In this document: in pieces, positions 28,596 to 38,038 of the stretch | Numbering within the stretch: the stretch's first letter is position 1 | Layout of the letters: every line of letters begins with the position of its first letter | Source: Bacillus fungorum | GTDB taxonomy: Bacteria; Bacillota; Bacilli; Bacillales; Bacillaceae_G | Reading direction: 5' to 3' | DNA: 64,000 nucleotides | NCBI RefSeq assembly: GCF_002746455.1 | Contig: NZ_NWUW01000003.1 | Coordinates: 284,409-348,408 of the forward strand | Position numbers and translations under genes: made by a program | Notes under the pieces: model-generated | What the model was told of the DNA's origin: nothing | Seen by the model: only the letters and a program-made list of their open reading frames with translations | Database searches by the model: none

Positions 28596-29843
28596 ATGTA
28601 TACAGAACAAGAGCAGAAAGAGTATATGAAAGTATGGTTTTCACTTGCGGAAGAGGCTGGTCGGAATGGTTTTACATGGCCGAGTCTATTAGAAAATGAA
28701 GAATGGAATCAATATATGGCAACGGGTATGTATCGTATGCCGGTAAATACTTATACTGCTATTTCAAAAGCGACAGAAGAAATTATGCATGTGTTATATA
28801 GAACGTATCAATATATTGTAAATTCGACAGAAGATTTTCAAACACTAGGATTGCCAGCTGAAACGTGGGAAATTGCGAGAATGAAACATACTGGTTTGTT
28901 TTCATATTTTACAAGATTTGACTTTATCGTAAATGGTGAAGATATAAAGTTAATAGAAGTAAATTGTGATACACCGACAGGTTATTTAGAGCCATCAGTC
29001 GCAAATGAAGTGTTGTGCCGTTATCACGATGTAAATCATCCCAATCATATAGAAGAGCATATTGTGCAGGCATGGGAACAAATTAAACATGACTATAATA
29101 TAAGTCCTATAGAGACAATATATTTTACTAGTTATGATTGGCACGATGAAGACCATCAAACAGTTGAATTTTTAAGAAGCTATTGTTTAGATCAATCAAC
29201 GGATTATATAGGTGTACAAGATATTGTCGTTGCAGATGATGGTCTATATACGCCAAATGGTGAACGAATCCATTATTTATATAGACTATATCCAATTGAA
29301 TATTTAGTTTCAGATGCCGATAAAAATGGAAAAAGAATTGGACTTCAGTTTTTAGATCATATAGCGCAAGGAAGAGTGAAAATTATAAATCCACCGGCAG
29401 CTTTTCTTATGCAAAATAAAAGTGTACTTGCATTAATTTGGCAACTTTACGAAGATGAAGTTTTCTTTGAGGAAGAAGAGCGAGGAACCATTCAGAACTA
29501 CTTCCTGCCAACATATTTTACAAATAAACCTTTTATAGAAAGAAATGAATCATATGTTTCTAAACCTTTATACGGCCGTGAAGGCGGAGGGGTATCTATA
29601 TTCGAAAATAATGAACTATTAGCTGAAGATAAAACAGCGTATTACTTTGAACAGCGTAAAATATATCAACAATACATAGAAATGCCTGACTATACAATTG
29701 ACACATGGGACGGTCCGTATACTGGTAAACTATTAGTTGGTTCACACTGTATTAGCGGGAGAGCAGCAGGGTTATTTTTACGTATAGGTGAGAAAATAAC
29801 AGGAAACTTATCGATGTTTACAGGGGTTACGATTGAAGGATAA
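28596..29843 (+). CDS. Glutathionylspermidine synthase family ATP-grasp enzyme (YgiC-like)
   Basis: 415 aa. Matches the C-terminal synthetase half of glutathionylspermidine synthase: an early RFDFIVNGEDIKLIEVNCDTPTG (ATP-grasp acidic residues), KSVLALIWQLYED, and YVSKPLYGREGGGVSIFE near residue 325, where the ATP/Mg site lies. No amidase domain is present. It ligates a carboxyl group to an amine on an unknown substrate; Bacillus lacks glutathione, so glutathionylspermidine itself is unlikely. Adjacent to the lipoprotein gene, presumably the same operon. Confidence 0.85.
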   Translation: MYTEQEQKEYMKVWFSLAEEAGRNGFTWPSLLENEEWNQYMATGMYRMPVNTYTAISKATEEIMHVLYRTYQYIVNSTEDFQTLGLPAETWEIARMKHTGLFSYFTRFDFIVNGEDIKLIEVNCDTPTGYLEPSVANEVLCRYHDVNHPNHIEEHIVQAWEQIKHDYNISPIETIYFTSYDWHDEDHQTVEFLRSYCLDQSTDYIGVQDIVVADDGLYTPNGERIHYLYRLYPIEYLVSDADKNGKRIGLQFLDHIAQGRVKIINPPAAFLMQNKSVLALIWQLYEDEVFFEEEERGTIQNYFLPTYFTNKPFIERNESYVSKPLYGREGGGVSIFENNELLAEDKTAYYFEQRKIYQQYIEMPDYTIDTWDGPYTGKLLVGSHCISGRAAGLFLRIGEKITGNLSMFTGVTIEG

Positions 29844-29848
29844 ATGAA

Positions 29849-29885
29849 ACAAAGAGCTCATCTTTTTTGATGGGTTCTTTCGTTT
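29849..29885 (+). terminator. Terminator after the ATP-grasp gene
   Basis: AAAGAGCTCATC pairs with GATGGGTTCTTT (with a G-U pair and one mismatch) around a T loop. Moderate. Confidence 0.6.
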
Positions 29886-30032
29886 ATATAGTGTTTTTAT
29901 TGTTTTAATGTAACGCCTTCATTGTTCTTCTTTTGTTATATAAAATCAATATATTACCATTTAATGTGTTGATAAAAATGATTAAGTTAAAAATTAAGAA
30001 AAATATGATAATATATGTATGTAGTAGTTTAA

Positions 30033-30854
<822 letters not shown>

Positions 30855-30869
30855 TAAGGGATGGTTACA

Positions 30870-31559
30870 ATGAAGGGGAAAAAGGTATTAATTACAAGCG
30901 GTGGTTGTTTAGAAAAGTGGGATCAAGTACGCGGACATACAAATATGGCAAAAGGAACAATTGGGAGAATAATCGCCGAAGAGCTTATAAATAAAGGGGC
31001 ACATGTTATATATTTACACGGTTATTTCGCTGAAAAACCGAACGATATAAATAATCAATTGGAATTACACCCATTTGAAGGAATTGTTGATTTACAAGAT
31101 AAAATGAAAAGTATCATTACGCATGAAAAAGTCGATGCGGTTATTATGGCAGCGGCTGGATCTGATTGGATTGTGGACAAGATTTGTGATCAAGAGGGTA
31201 ATGTTCTTGATATGAATGGAAAAATCTCAAGTGATATAGCGCCAATTATACATTTTCAAAAGGCACCGAAAGTATTAAAACAAATAAAAGAGTGGGATCC
31301 AGAAACGGTACTCGTTGGCTTTAAACTTGAAAGCGATGTAAATGAAGAAGAACTGTTTGAAAGAGCGAAAAATAGAATGGAAGAAGCGAAGGCGAGTGTA
31401 ATGATTGCAAATTCACCACATTCTTTATATTCGCGCGGAGCTGTACACTACGTAATTGGACAAGATGGTACAGGGAAGTTATGTAATGGGAAAGATGAAA
31501 CAGCAAAAGAAATTGTTAAAAGGTTAGAGGTATTATGTAATCGTATTACTACTTTGTAA
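30870..31559 (+). CDS. Phosphopantothenoylcysteine synthetase (CoaB)-like protein
   Basis: 229 aa single domain. The N-terminus VLITSGGCLEKWDQVRGHTN matches the CoaB loop, where the usual sequence is TSGGT-x-E-x-x-D-x-V-R-x-I-x-N; MAAAGSDWIVD and GKISSD match the AVADYRP and GKIKK regions. It lacks the CoaC flavoprotein half, so it is a stand-alone paralogue, probably not the housekeeping enzyme. ATG 30870 preferred (AAGGGATGG upstream) over 30861. Co-transcribed with AAC(3). Confidence 0.78.
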   Translation: MKGKKVLITSGGCLEKWDQVRGHTNMAKGTIGRIIAEELINKGAHVIYLHGYFAEKPNDINNQLELHPFEGIVDLQDKMKSIITHEKVDAVIMAAAGSDWIVDKICDQEGNVLDMNGKISSDIAPIIHFQKAPKVLKQIKEWDPETVLVGFKLESDVNEEELFERAKNRMEEAKASVMIANSPHSLYSRGAVHYVIGQDGTGKLCNGKDETAKEIVKRLEVLCNRITTL

Positions 31560-31649
31560 AATTTAGTTTTTATATAAGAATGAATCCGCATAGTATATAA
31601 ATGAGCGAGACTTTAATTGAATGTGAAGCCAGAGAATAATTGGTGAGGA

Positions 31650-32052
31650 GTGAATATTAAACTCCGGAACGAAAAGAAATATGCGCAGTTTAAAGAGATA
31701 CTCATTGGATTAACAAACTTTACAAGGGATGCAGAAGTACTTTATCAATGTGTCTGGATACATGATGTAATGGAACTTGAAACAGAGGCTGAGCCGTATT
31801 ATGAACAGGCAATTGCAAATGGGGCTTGAAGGTGAATCGCTTTGTGGTGATTATATTGGTCTTGGCAGTACATATCGTTGTATAGGTGAGTATGACAAAG
31901 CAATTACTATTTTAGAAGCAGGGTTACAAAAGTTCCCGGAGAATGACGTGATGAAAGTGTTTTTATCAATAGCAAAATATAATGTAAACGAACATGAATC
32001 TGCAATGAAATTATTACTTGAAACAGTTGTAAAAGTAGACGGAGTTAAATAA
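31650..32052 (+). pseudogene. TPR-repeat protein gene with a single-base frameshift
   Basis: The first frame starts at GTG 31650 (GGTGAGGAG upstream) and reads through EPYYEQAIANG before a TGA at 31827. The continuation is in the next frame, LEGESLCGDYIGLGSTYRCIGEYDKAITILEAGL, a clear tetratricopeptide repeat, to the stop at 32052. The switch is at GGGG (31821-31824); three G residues instead of four would restore one 133-residue frame. Either a true pseudogene, phase variation in a homopolymer, or a sequencing error. Confidence 0.75.
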
Positions 32053-32106
32053 TTTTTTATAAAGACCATTTAAACGAGGTTTTTAAATAAAGGAGTGAAC
32101 GTAGGA

Positions 32107-33152
32107 ATGTCGTACTATCGCGAAGGCGAAAAGGTATTTGGTTTGGACTAATATCTTTAATCTTGTTATCAAACTATTTATTGTATGCCCTTCCAATTGT
32201 GTCAGATGCTCCGAAAGAAGTAGTGTTTGGTTCTTTGTTAGATTGTATGTTTGTAATTCCGGTCATCACGTATTTCTTAATTATTCGAAAAAGATACTCA
32301 TTAACATATATATTTCCTGTTGTAATAGCAGGTTATATATTTGCAAAGTTTATTATTCCAAGTGACTATTTACAAGCTTTTTCATATATTTCTTATATTA
32401 TAATTGCGGGAGAAATTGCATTTGTATGCTTAGAGTTATTCCTTTTGTATAAAATTGTTAGAATGCTTCCTAACATAGTAAAAAGATATAAAGAATATAA
32501 AAGAGAGTATTTTTCATTTTCTTATGCGATTGATGCTGCGTTTGACGCTACTATGAAAAGAAATAAATTAGTAGATGTCATTGTAACAGAGTGTAAGTTA
32601 ATCTATTATGCATTTTTATCGTGGCGTGAAAAAGTGCCAGAAGGTGAATCCGTATACTCTTATCACAAAAAGACTGGTGCAATAGGTGTATATATCATGA
32701 TGATCCATGCGACCTTAATAGAAAGTATCGGTTTTCATTATTTGCTTCATCAATGGAATCCAGTTGTAGCATGGATCTTACTTATTTTAAACGTATATGC
32801 AATGTTTTATTTTTTAGCTGAAATACAAGCAATGCGTAAAAATCCAATTATTGTTGCGGAAGAAAAAGTAATTATTCAAATTGGATTAGGAAAGAAAATC
32901 ATTATACCATTTACACAAATTGATAAAATTACGTTTTATAAAGGAGGTCTTTTAAAGAAAAAGAAAGAGGTTCTTGACGCAACTGTAATGGAATTTATAA
33001 AGGAACCTCCAACATTTGAAATAATACTAAAAGAGCCAATGAAAGCTCAGTTGTTATATGGATTTTCTAAAACAGTAAGTCGTGTTCAATTAAATGTTGA
33101 TGAGGAGCAGAAATTTTATGATGTGGTAACGGAGAAATTGAATCATGAATAA
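32107..33152 (+). pseudogene. Polytopic membrane protein gene with an N-terminal frameshift
   Basis: ATG 32107 (also GTG 32095, behind AAAGGAG) opens MSYYREGEKVFGLD and stops at 32149. The long frame, one base out, has no start until TTG 32163 but is open upstream as RRRKGIWFGLISLILLLSNYLLYALP, so the first membrane helix spans the junction. One lost base near 32120-32127 explains it. The body has about five helices and a C-terminal soluble PH/YcxB-like region (IQIGLGKKIIIPFTQIDKIT). It overlaps the downstream Nudix gene by 8 bases. Function unknown. Confidence 0.65.
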
Positions 33153-33639
33153 TGCTACTAATTTTCATCGTGCGTTTGGTGTGTACGGCATTTATATCGA
33201 AAACAATAACATATTAGTAATCGATAAAATTAAGGGTCCATATAGAAAGCGGTATGATCTACCTGGTGGTAGTTTAGAAGATGGGGAATCATTAATAGCT
33301 GGACTTCGTAGAGAGATTAAAGAGGAGACTGGGTTAAATGTAACGGTAGTAAAACAAATAGGTACAATGGATTTTCAATTTCCATTAAATTTTAAGGAGT
33401 ACACACATGTACATCATATCGCAGTTTTCTATGGTGTTGAAAGGTGCGAAGGTGAATTCGTAGTACCGGAACAATTTGAAGAACAAGATTCATTAGGAGC
33501 TAGATGGATTCCTATAGAAAGCATTACAGAAGACAATTCATCTCCGCTTGTATGTAGCGCATTAGAGTGGCTGAAAACAAATGAGCTTCCATTAGAAGTA
33601 AAAAAATATGAAACATGGACTGTGAAAAACTCCTTCTAA
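33145..33639 (+). CDS. Nudix hydrolase
   Basis: 164 aa. The Nudix box is complete: G-G-S-L-E-D-G-E-S-x6-R-R-E-I-K-E-E-T-G-L at about residues 40-63. Hydrolyses a nucleoside diphosphate linked to another group; substrate not predictable. Starts 8 bases inside the upstream membrane-protein gene, indicating translational coupling. Confidence 0.87.
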   Translation: MNNATNFHRAFGVYGIYIENNNILVIDKIKGPYRKRYDLPGGSLEDGESLIAGLRREIKEETGLNVTVVKQIGTMDFQFPLNFKEYTHVHHIAVFYGVERCEGEFVVPEQFEEQDSLGARWIPIESITEDNSSPLVCSALEWLKTNELPLEVKKYETWTVKNSF

Positions 33640-33657
33640 AATAAGAGGGAGTTTTTA
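33625..33657 (+). terminator. Terminator after the Nudix gene
   Basis: AAAACTCC, overlapping the stop codon, pairs with GGGAGTTTTT around a 13-base loop. Confidence 0.7.
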
Positions 33658-33741
33658 TTGTTTAATTGGGACCAAACACTTCTTTATCACTATATAAACA
33701 GATATAATTAAGATTAGAAATAGCATAAGGGGAAACAAAGA

Positions 33742-34251
33742 ATGAATAAATTACTAACACCTAAAAGTGAAATTGTAGAAAGAAAAATCCGGTACGACTC
33801 GACAATAGTAGATCACACTTGCTTATTACTTGAAAAGCAGTTGCAAAGTGTCGTGTTATTTCATGAGGTTCAGTATTCATTTACAATGACTGTACATAGT
33901 GCAAGTTTAACAATCCCAAAAGGAAGTTACACCATTGCATACTACTGGGAAGATCGTCCGTACAATTTATACATATGGAGAGATAAGGAAGGAATGTATT
34001 TAGGCTCTTATTTTAATATTGTAAAAAATACGCAAATAACAGACGAACTAGTTTCATTTGAAGACTTAATTATTGATATTTTGATACTTCCAAGCGGAGA
34101 ATATTTTATTTTAGATGAAGATGAGTTACCTGAGCCTTTAGAGGGTTTTGAGGGTGGCTATGTGAATGAAGCTCTTTATGTATTAGAGAGAATCATTCAA
34201 AAGGCGCTTCCTCAAATGATTGTAGAGACAGAAATGGTGCGGCTAAAATAA
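33742..34251 (+). CDS. DUF402 family protein
   Basis: 169 aa. IAYYWEDRPYNLYIWRDKEGMYLGSYFNIVKNT is followed by FEDLIIDILILPSGEYFILDEDEL, the hallmark acidic core (Asp/Glu-rich) of DUF402 proteins, some of which are nucleoside di- or triphosphatases. ATG after AAGGGGAAAC. Stand-alone gene. Confidence 0.8.
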   Translation: MNKLLTPKSEIVERKIRYDSTIVDHTCLLLEKQLQSVVLFHEVQYSFTMTVHSASLTIPKGSYTIAYYWEDRPYNLYIWRDKEGMYLGSYFNIVKNTQITDELVSFEDLIIDILILPSGEYFILDEDELPEPLEGFEGGYVNEALYVLERIIQKALPQMIVETEMVRLK

Positions 34252-34263
34252 AGTGTAATCGAT

Positions 34264-34584
34264 TTGAAAATAGAATACGTGATTAATGGAACTGATAGTT
34301 TTATGCTTGAACAATCACATGAAAATAATCAAGTGAATTTATCGGCTTGTCCGGATCACTATGTACTAAGACCCTTTGGGGAAAATGAATTAGAAGTTAT
34401 CGAAACTACTGGTAATTCTCCACTCCTAGTTCCATTTTTTATTGTTTTTAGTGACGAAACGGTATTGAAAACACATAGAAATAAGTGTTATCAATACCAA
34501 TCAACAGGTGTTGCACGTATGAAAGACGGTACTATTATTGATGGAGTTCAATATAAATTTAAATATACATATATTAAGATGTAA
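34264..34584 (+). CDS. Unrecognised small protein
   Basis: 106 aa, soluble, ending TIIDGVQYKFKYTYIKM. The start is poor: TTG 34264 with only AAAGTG as a possible binding site. It directly follows the DUF402 gene (12 bases). Beta-rich, with no motif that I recognise. It may be a 5'-truncated gene. Confidence 0.45.
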   Translation: MKIEYVINGTDSFMLEQSHENNQVNLSACPDHYVLRPFGENELEVIETTGNSPLLVPFFIVFSDETVLKTHRNKCYQYQSTGVARMKDGTIIDGVQYKFKYTYIKM

Positions 34585-34590
34585 ATAATT

Positions 34591-34776
34591 CTAGTTGTTG
34601 AGTTCCCAGTACTTTGTCCTAATAGCCTTATTAAATCGCATCAAATGCATTTGGCATGTGAGTTTTCTTATTGGTTACAGTGGATTAAGAACCATAAAAA
34701 ATACTTTTTGAATAAACAACAAGAAAATAAAATTGTTGGTGAAATGATAGCTGATGCATATGTACTAAAAAAATAA
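34591..34776 (+). pseudogene. C-terminal fragment of an unidentified gene
   Basis: A frame without a start codon reads LVVEFPVLCPNSLIKSHQ, EFSYWLQWIKNHKKYF and ends EMIADAYVLKK at the TAA. The protein-like composition and following terminator suggest the 3' remnant of a deleted gene. Parent family not recognised. Confidence 0.45.
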
Positions 34777-34786
34777 TGAGAAATAA

Positions 34787-34819
34787 AAAAACCCGCAAGT
34801 ATTTCACTTACGGGTTTTC
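34787..34819 (+). terminator. Terminator after the gene fragment
   Basis: AAACCCGCAAGT pairs with ACTTACGGGTTT around ATTTC. Confidence 0.85.
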
Positions 34820-34919
34820 ATCGTAAACTATTAGAAAATATGGTAAAATTAAATAGTAACTTAAGGTACGGTTGGTTGTTCAATTATCACTTCTCCGAGT
34901 AGGAGGGGGGTGATAATAA

Positions 34920-35012
34920 GTGAGTGAAATAGCGTTGTTACTGCAAGGTGGACTGTTTCTCATTGCATTGTTAACGTTCGTCGTCGTTTTAATAGACAAA
35001 CTCAAAAAATAA
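34920..35012 (+). CDS. Holin-like type I toxin candidate
   Basis: 30 codons from GTG 34920 behind an unusually strong GGAGGGGGGTGATAA. The peptide has a short polar start (MSEIALL), one hydrophobic helix (GGLFLIALLTFVVVLID) and a lysine tail (KLKK), the pattern of TxpA/BsrG/Fst-type toxins and putative holin-like toxins of bacilli. A hairpin follows at once, and a minus-strand promoter-like sequence lies about 170 bases downstream, as expected for an antisense antitoxin RNA. Confidence 0.65.
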   Translation: MSEIALLLQGGLFLIALLTFVVVLIDKLKK

Positions 35013-35050
35013 CAACCCACCTATGCCAATAGAATGTGGGTTGTTTTGTT
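35011..35050. terminator. Bidirectional terminator after the toxin ORF
   Basis: AACAACCCAC pairs with GTGGGTTGTT. T residues follow on the plus strand, and TTATTTTTT follows on the minus strand, so it could end both the toxin mRNA and a convergent RNA. Confidence 0.75.
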
Positions 35051-35190
35051 TGTAAGAAACAAATAGGATAAATGAACAATCCAATCTGCTAAGTTACGTG
35101 GACTGGTGTGTAGCCGCACACTAGTCTTTTTTATTTATATACAATTTATAATTAGTTTATGTGATTGTATTGTTCTTTTCATACTTATTA
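35020..35190 (-). ncRNA. Possible antisense antitoxin RNA
   Basis: On the minus strand TATAAT near 35188-35193 is preceded by TTGATG, though the spacing is only 14 bases. A transcript from here would run toward and end at the bidirectional terminator at 35011-35050, overlapping the 3' part of any toxin mRNA that extends to the plus-strand terminator at 35099-35131. Purely an inference from layout. Confidence 0.3.
35099..35131 (+). terminator. Second plus-strand terminator of the toxin locus
   Basis: GGACTGGTGTG pairs with CACACTAGTC around TAGCCG, followed by TTTTTT. Confidence 0.82.
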
Positions 35191-35240
35191 TAACACAGTG
35201 TCTTTTCATCAAGAAAGGAGACCGTATGTTCTGTTTCCGA

Positions 35241-36062
35241 TTAAATAGAAGGTGCTTTTTCTCTAAAGAGCCCGTCCATATACTGTTTTAAAGTTTGGAC
35301 GTAAAATTCTTGCTTATTTACATTATTTACGCCGACAATTGGTGATGGAAGTTCATATCTCTTTTCTGATAAATGAACGACAACGTCAAAAATATCAAAT
35401 AGACGAATGAAACAGAACAGGCCATCTTTATCACTTAATAAAATAAAGTAATGGTTTTCGCTATTTGTATTTAATGTATTCCATAAAGAACTTTTGCTTA
35501 AATCGCGAACAATATTCTTTTCTTTTAATTCCATGAAGTCCGCATTTGATAGAATGTTAGAAATATCAATCGCATCTGGATCTTCAAAATAGCTATCGAC
35601 TGCTTGTACAGCGAAAGTATAAGCCATTTTTAATACACTCATTTTATACTTACGGTTATCTAAAAGTAATTCACGTTGAATAGAGCTGGCTACTTTCGTT
35701 ACACGTTCTTCCTTCCAAATTTCATTATGTAGTGAAATATCGTGCTTTTTACATAGTTTCATAATTAATGCATTGGAATAAAGTATTTCATCACTTACTT
35801 CAACAACATCTGTCTCAGCGGCCGCAAGTTCCTCACCATGCTCATTCGTATAGAGTGGGGAGTCAATCTGTTTTTTCATTTGCTCAATCTTAAATTGACT
35901 TAATTTATGCCGAATTAAGGGGCGATCAATATTTGTTGTCATTTGTTCATGACAAGTATCACAAATTGAGTTTGTGAAATAATATCCACATAATATTTCT
36001 GGGATGACATATTGTTCACTAAGTTCTTTCGTATCTTTTCTGCAAATGATGCATTGTGTCAT
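35241..36062 (-). CDS. Zinc-finger protein, possible HNH-type
   Basis: 273 aa. The N-terminus has two Cys pairs (MTQCIICRKDT and NSICDTCHEQM), and the early spacing resembles HNH-type zinc modules, although no complete catalytic HNH motif is evident. The rest is helical and charged, without membrane segments. ATG 36062 sits behind AAAGGTGATAAAA; the longer frame to 36176 has no binding site. Divergent from the AI-2E family gene. Function unknown. Confidence 0.6.
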   Translation of the reverse strand: MTQCIICRKDTKELSEQYVIPEILCGYYFTNSICDTCHEQMTTNIDRPLIRHKLSQFKIEQMKKQIDSPLYTNEHGEELAAAETDVVEVSDEILYSNALIMKLCKKHDISLHNEIWKEERVTKVASSIQRELLLDNRKYKMSVLKMAYTFAVQAVDSYFEDPDAIDISNILSNADFMELKEKNIVRDLSKSSLWNTLNTNSENHYFILLSDKDGLFCFIRLFDIFDVVVHLSEKRYELPSPIVGVNNVNKQEFYVQTLKQYMDGLFREKAPSI

Positions 36063-36211
36063 TTTTATCACCTTTACCTGCAAATTTGTATGTAATCTCA
36101 TTGTAGTGTATTTATTGGTATTTTGGAATATTGTAAAGGAAAATATTATGTAAAATTCTTGCTTATTTTGGTACAATGAAGAGAAGTGCTAGTTTAAAGG
36201 AGGACGTTTTT

Positions 36212-37297
36212 TTGAAATCGAAAGTGCACTTTTGGACATTAGAAGTGCTAATGGTTGTAGCGATCATATTTATTTGCACAAAAATATCGTTTCTATTTCA
36301 ACCTATTGGTATCTTCATATCAACGTTGTTTTTCCCAATCTTAATCGCGCTTTTTTTATACTTCATATTTAATCCGGTATTAGTCTTTTTGGAGGATAAA
36401 AAAGTACCTAGAAATTTAGCGATTTTGCTGTTATATCTTTTTATCATAACATTAACTGCGGTTGGAGTTGGGGTAGTTGTTCCAACGATCTCACAACAGC
36501 TAATGGATTTAGTAAAAAATATGCCAGGTTATATAAAAGAGGGAAAACTATACATACAAGATTTATCCCATCATAGATTGTTTGAATGGTTATCTACACA
36601 AAATTATGTTTCCATTGAAACAATTGAGAAAAATGCGATTGAATACTTAAAGGATATACCAAACACAATTACGTCGAGTGCAACGGCTTTATTTGGTATT
36701 ATCACGAACGTGGCATTAGTTATCTTCACAGTACCGTTCATTTTATTTTATATGTTTAAAGATGGACATGCGTTTCCAGGGAAAGCAGTTAGTCTATTAC
36801 CTGAGTCTTACCGTGAAGAAGGACTTCGTATCATTAAGGAAACGAACGAAACGTTATCTGCATATATTCAAGGGCAAGCGCTCGTTTGTATATTTGTAGG
36901 TGCTTTTACTTTTATCGGTTATTTAATTATCGACTTACCGTACGCTTTCGTTTTAGGAATTATAGCAGCATTTACAAATATCATTCCTAACTTAGGTCCA
37001 TTTATCGGTGCAGCACCAGCTGTTATTGTAGGTCTGTTCGTATCTCCGATGCAAGCGTTGTACGTAATTATTATCGTAACAATTGTACAGCAGTTTGAAA
37101 GTAACATCATTTCACCGCGTATTATGAGTTCAAAATTAAATATCCACCCGTTAACAATTATAATTTTAATTTTAGGGGTAGGTAACTTTGCCGGAATTAT
37201 CGGAATGATCTTAGCAGTTCCGGTTTACGCAGTAACAAAAACAGTTGTATCGAACTTAGTGAGACTGTTTAAGACGAAACGAAGTAATCGAAAATAG
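36212..37297 (+). CDS. AI-2E family transporter
   Basis: 361 aa, eight membrane helices. The family pattern is clear: paired N-terminal helices, a soluble loop (~60-160), then GQALVCIFVGAFTFIGYLI, YAFVLGIIAAFTNIIPNLGP (the conserved N-I-I-P-x-x-G-P), and QQFESNIISPRIMSSKLNIHP. Members export small molecules or ions and are named after the E. coli AI-2 exporter. TTG 36212 lies 7 bases after AAAGGAGG, which decides the start against ATG 36176. Confidence 0.88.
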   Translation: MKSKVHFWTLEVLMVVAIIFICTKISFLFQPIGIFISTLFFPILIALFLYFIFNPVLVFLEDKKVPRNLAILLLYLFIITLTAVGVGVVVPTISQQLMDLVKNMPGYIKEGKLYIQDLSHHRLFEWLSTQNYVSIETIEKNAIEYLKDIPNTITSSATALFGIITNVALVIFTVPFILFYMFKDGHAFPGKAVSLLPESYREEGLRIIKETNETLSAYIQGQALVCIFVGAFTFIGYLIIDLPYAFVLGIIAAFTNIIPNLGPFIGAAPAVIVGLFVSPMQALYVIIIVTIVQQFESNIISPRIMSSKLNIHPLTIIILILGVGNFAGIIGMILAVPVYAVTKTVVSNLVRLFKTKRSNRK

Positions 37298-37312
37298 TAT
37301 ATGTTCAGAAAG

Positions 37313-37347
37313 ATACACCGCTTTTTAAGTGGTGTATCTTTTGTTTG
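37313..37347 (+). terminator. Terminator after the AI-2E family gene
   Basis: AAGATACACCGC pairs with GTGGTGTATCTT around a TTTTTAA loop, followed by TTG. Confidence 0.85.
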
Positions 37348-37536
37348 TTAATCAATGTTAAAAAGTGTATGAATACAATTTTACTATATTTATTACGTAT
37401 CAAATGTAACGGTAAACTTGTATGATATAGCCTCAATAAAACTATGTGGAATCCCTCTGAACTATCCAAATCATTTCCTTACAACGTGCTATCAACATCA
37501 TAATCGACTCCTTTCAAGTTTTATATTTTTAAAGGA

Positions 37537-37677
37537 TTATAGGTGAGTGTAGTATATGCTTCTACGATCTCGAATTTCGTCCATAATCTTTTTGTATTGT
37601 TGTTCTTGTTTTAATTCATCTTCAGAAAAGATTTCTTTCTGGATTGTAATTGTTAAAAAGAAAAGGTGAAACTTCAT
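37537..37677 (-). CDS. YrzI family small protein, copy 1
   Basis: 46 aa. Starts MKFHLFFLTITIQKEIFSED and ends DEIRDRRSIYYTHL. The pattern, a hydrophobic FFLTITIQ segment followed by an amphipathic charged helix ending in a Tyr-Tyr-x-x-L tail, is that of the YrzI probable sporulation family. ATG follows AAAGGAGGAATGTATC. Last gene of a six-gene tandem array read leftward. Confidence 0.82.
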   Translation of the reverse strand: MKFHLFFLTITIQKEIFSEDELKQEQQYKKIMDEIRDRRSIYYTHL

Positions 37678-37702
37678 GATACATTCCTCCTTTCGAAAGG
37701 AA

Positions 37703-37843
37703 TTATAGATGGCTACAGTAGTGACTTTGACGCACTTTTACATCTTCCATAGCTTTATTAATTTGATGATCATGCAAAACTTCACTGTCTGAGAACTTAG
37801 TTTTCTTAATCGTGATTGTTAAAAAGAATACTTTAAATTTCAT
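37703..37843 (-). CDS. YrzI family small protein, copy 2
   Basis: 46 aa. Starts MKFKVFFLTITIKKTKFSDS and ends VKVRQSHYCSHL. Same architecture as copy 1 with a Cys in the tail. ATG after AAAGGAGAAAAAACTA. 25 bases separate its stop from the start of copy 1. Confidence 0.82.
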   Translation of the reverse strand: MKFKVFFLTITIKKTKFSDSEVLHDHQINKAMEDVKVRQSHYCSHL

Positions 37844-37868
37844 TAGTTTTTTCTCCTTTAAAAGTTAT

Positions 37869-38012
37869 TTAGAAAAGACGGTTGTAATAAGAGGCTTGGC
37901 GCTCTTTTACTTCGTCCATAATAGTTTGAATATGTTGTTCACGCAAAATCTCTTTCTGAGAAAGTTTACGTTTTTGAATGGTGATTGTTAAAAAGAATGC
38001 TTTAAATTTCAT
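37869..38012 (-). CDS. YrzI family small protein, copy 3
   Basis: 47 aa. Starts MKFKAFFLTITIQKRKLSQK and ends DEVKERQASYYNRLF. Differs from copy 4 by only three residues, and the DNA of the two units, including leader TTTAAAGG-GCAATACCTTC, is almost identical, so one duplicated recently. Confidence 0.85.
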   Translation of the reverse strand: MKFKAFFLTITIQKRKLSQKEILREQHIQTIMDEVKERQASYYNRLF

Positions 38013-38038
38013 GAAGGTATTGCCCCTTTAAAAGTTAT

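Noticed and set aside
32138..32365. 75-residue frame starting at 32138
   Set aside because: A cysteine-rich shadow of the membrane-protein gene in a different frame.
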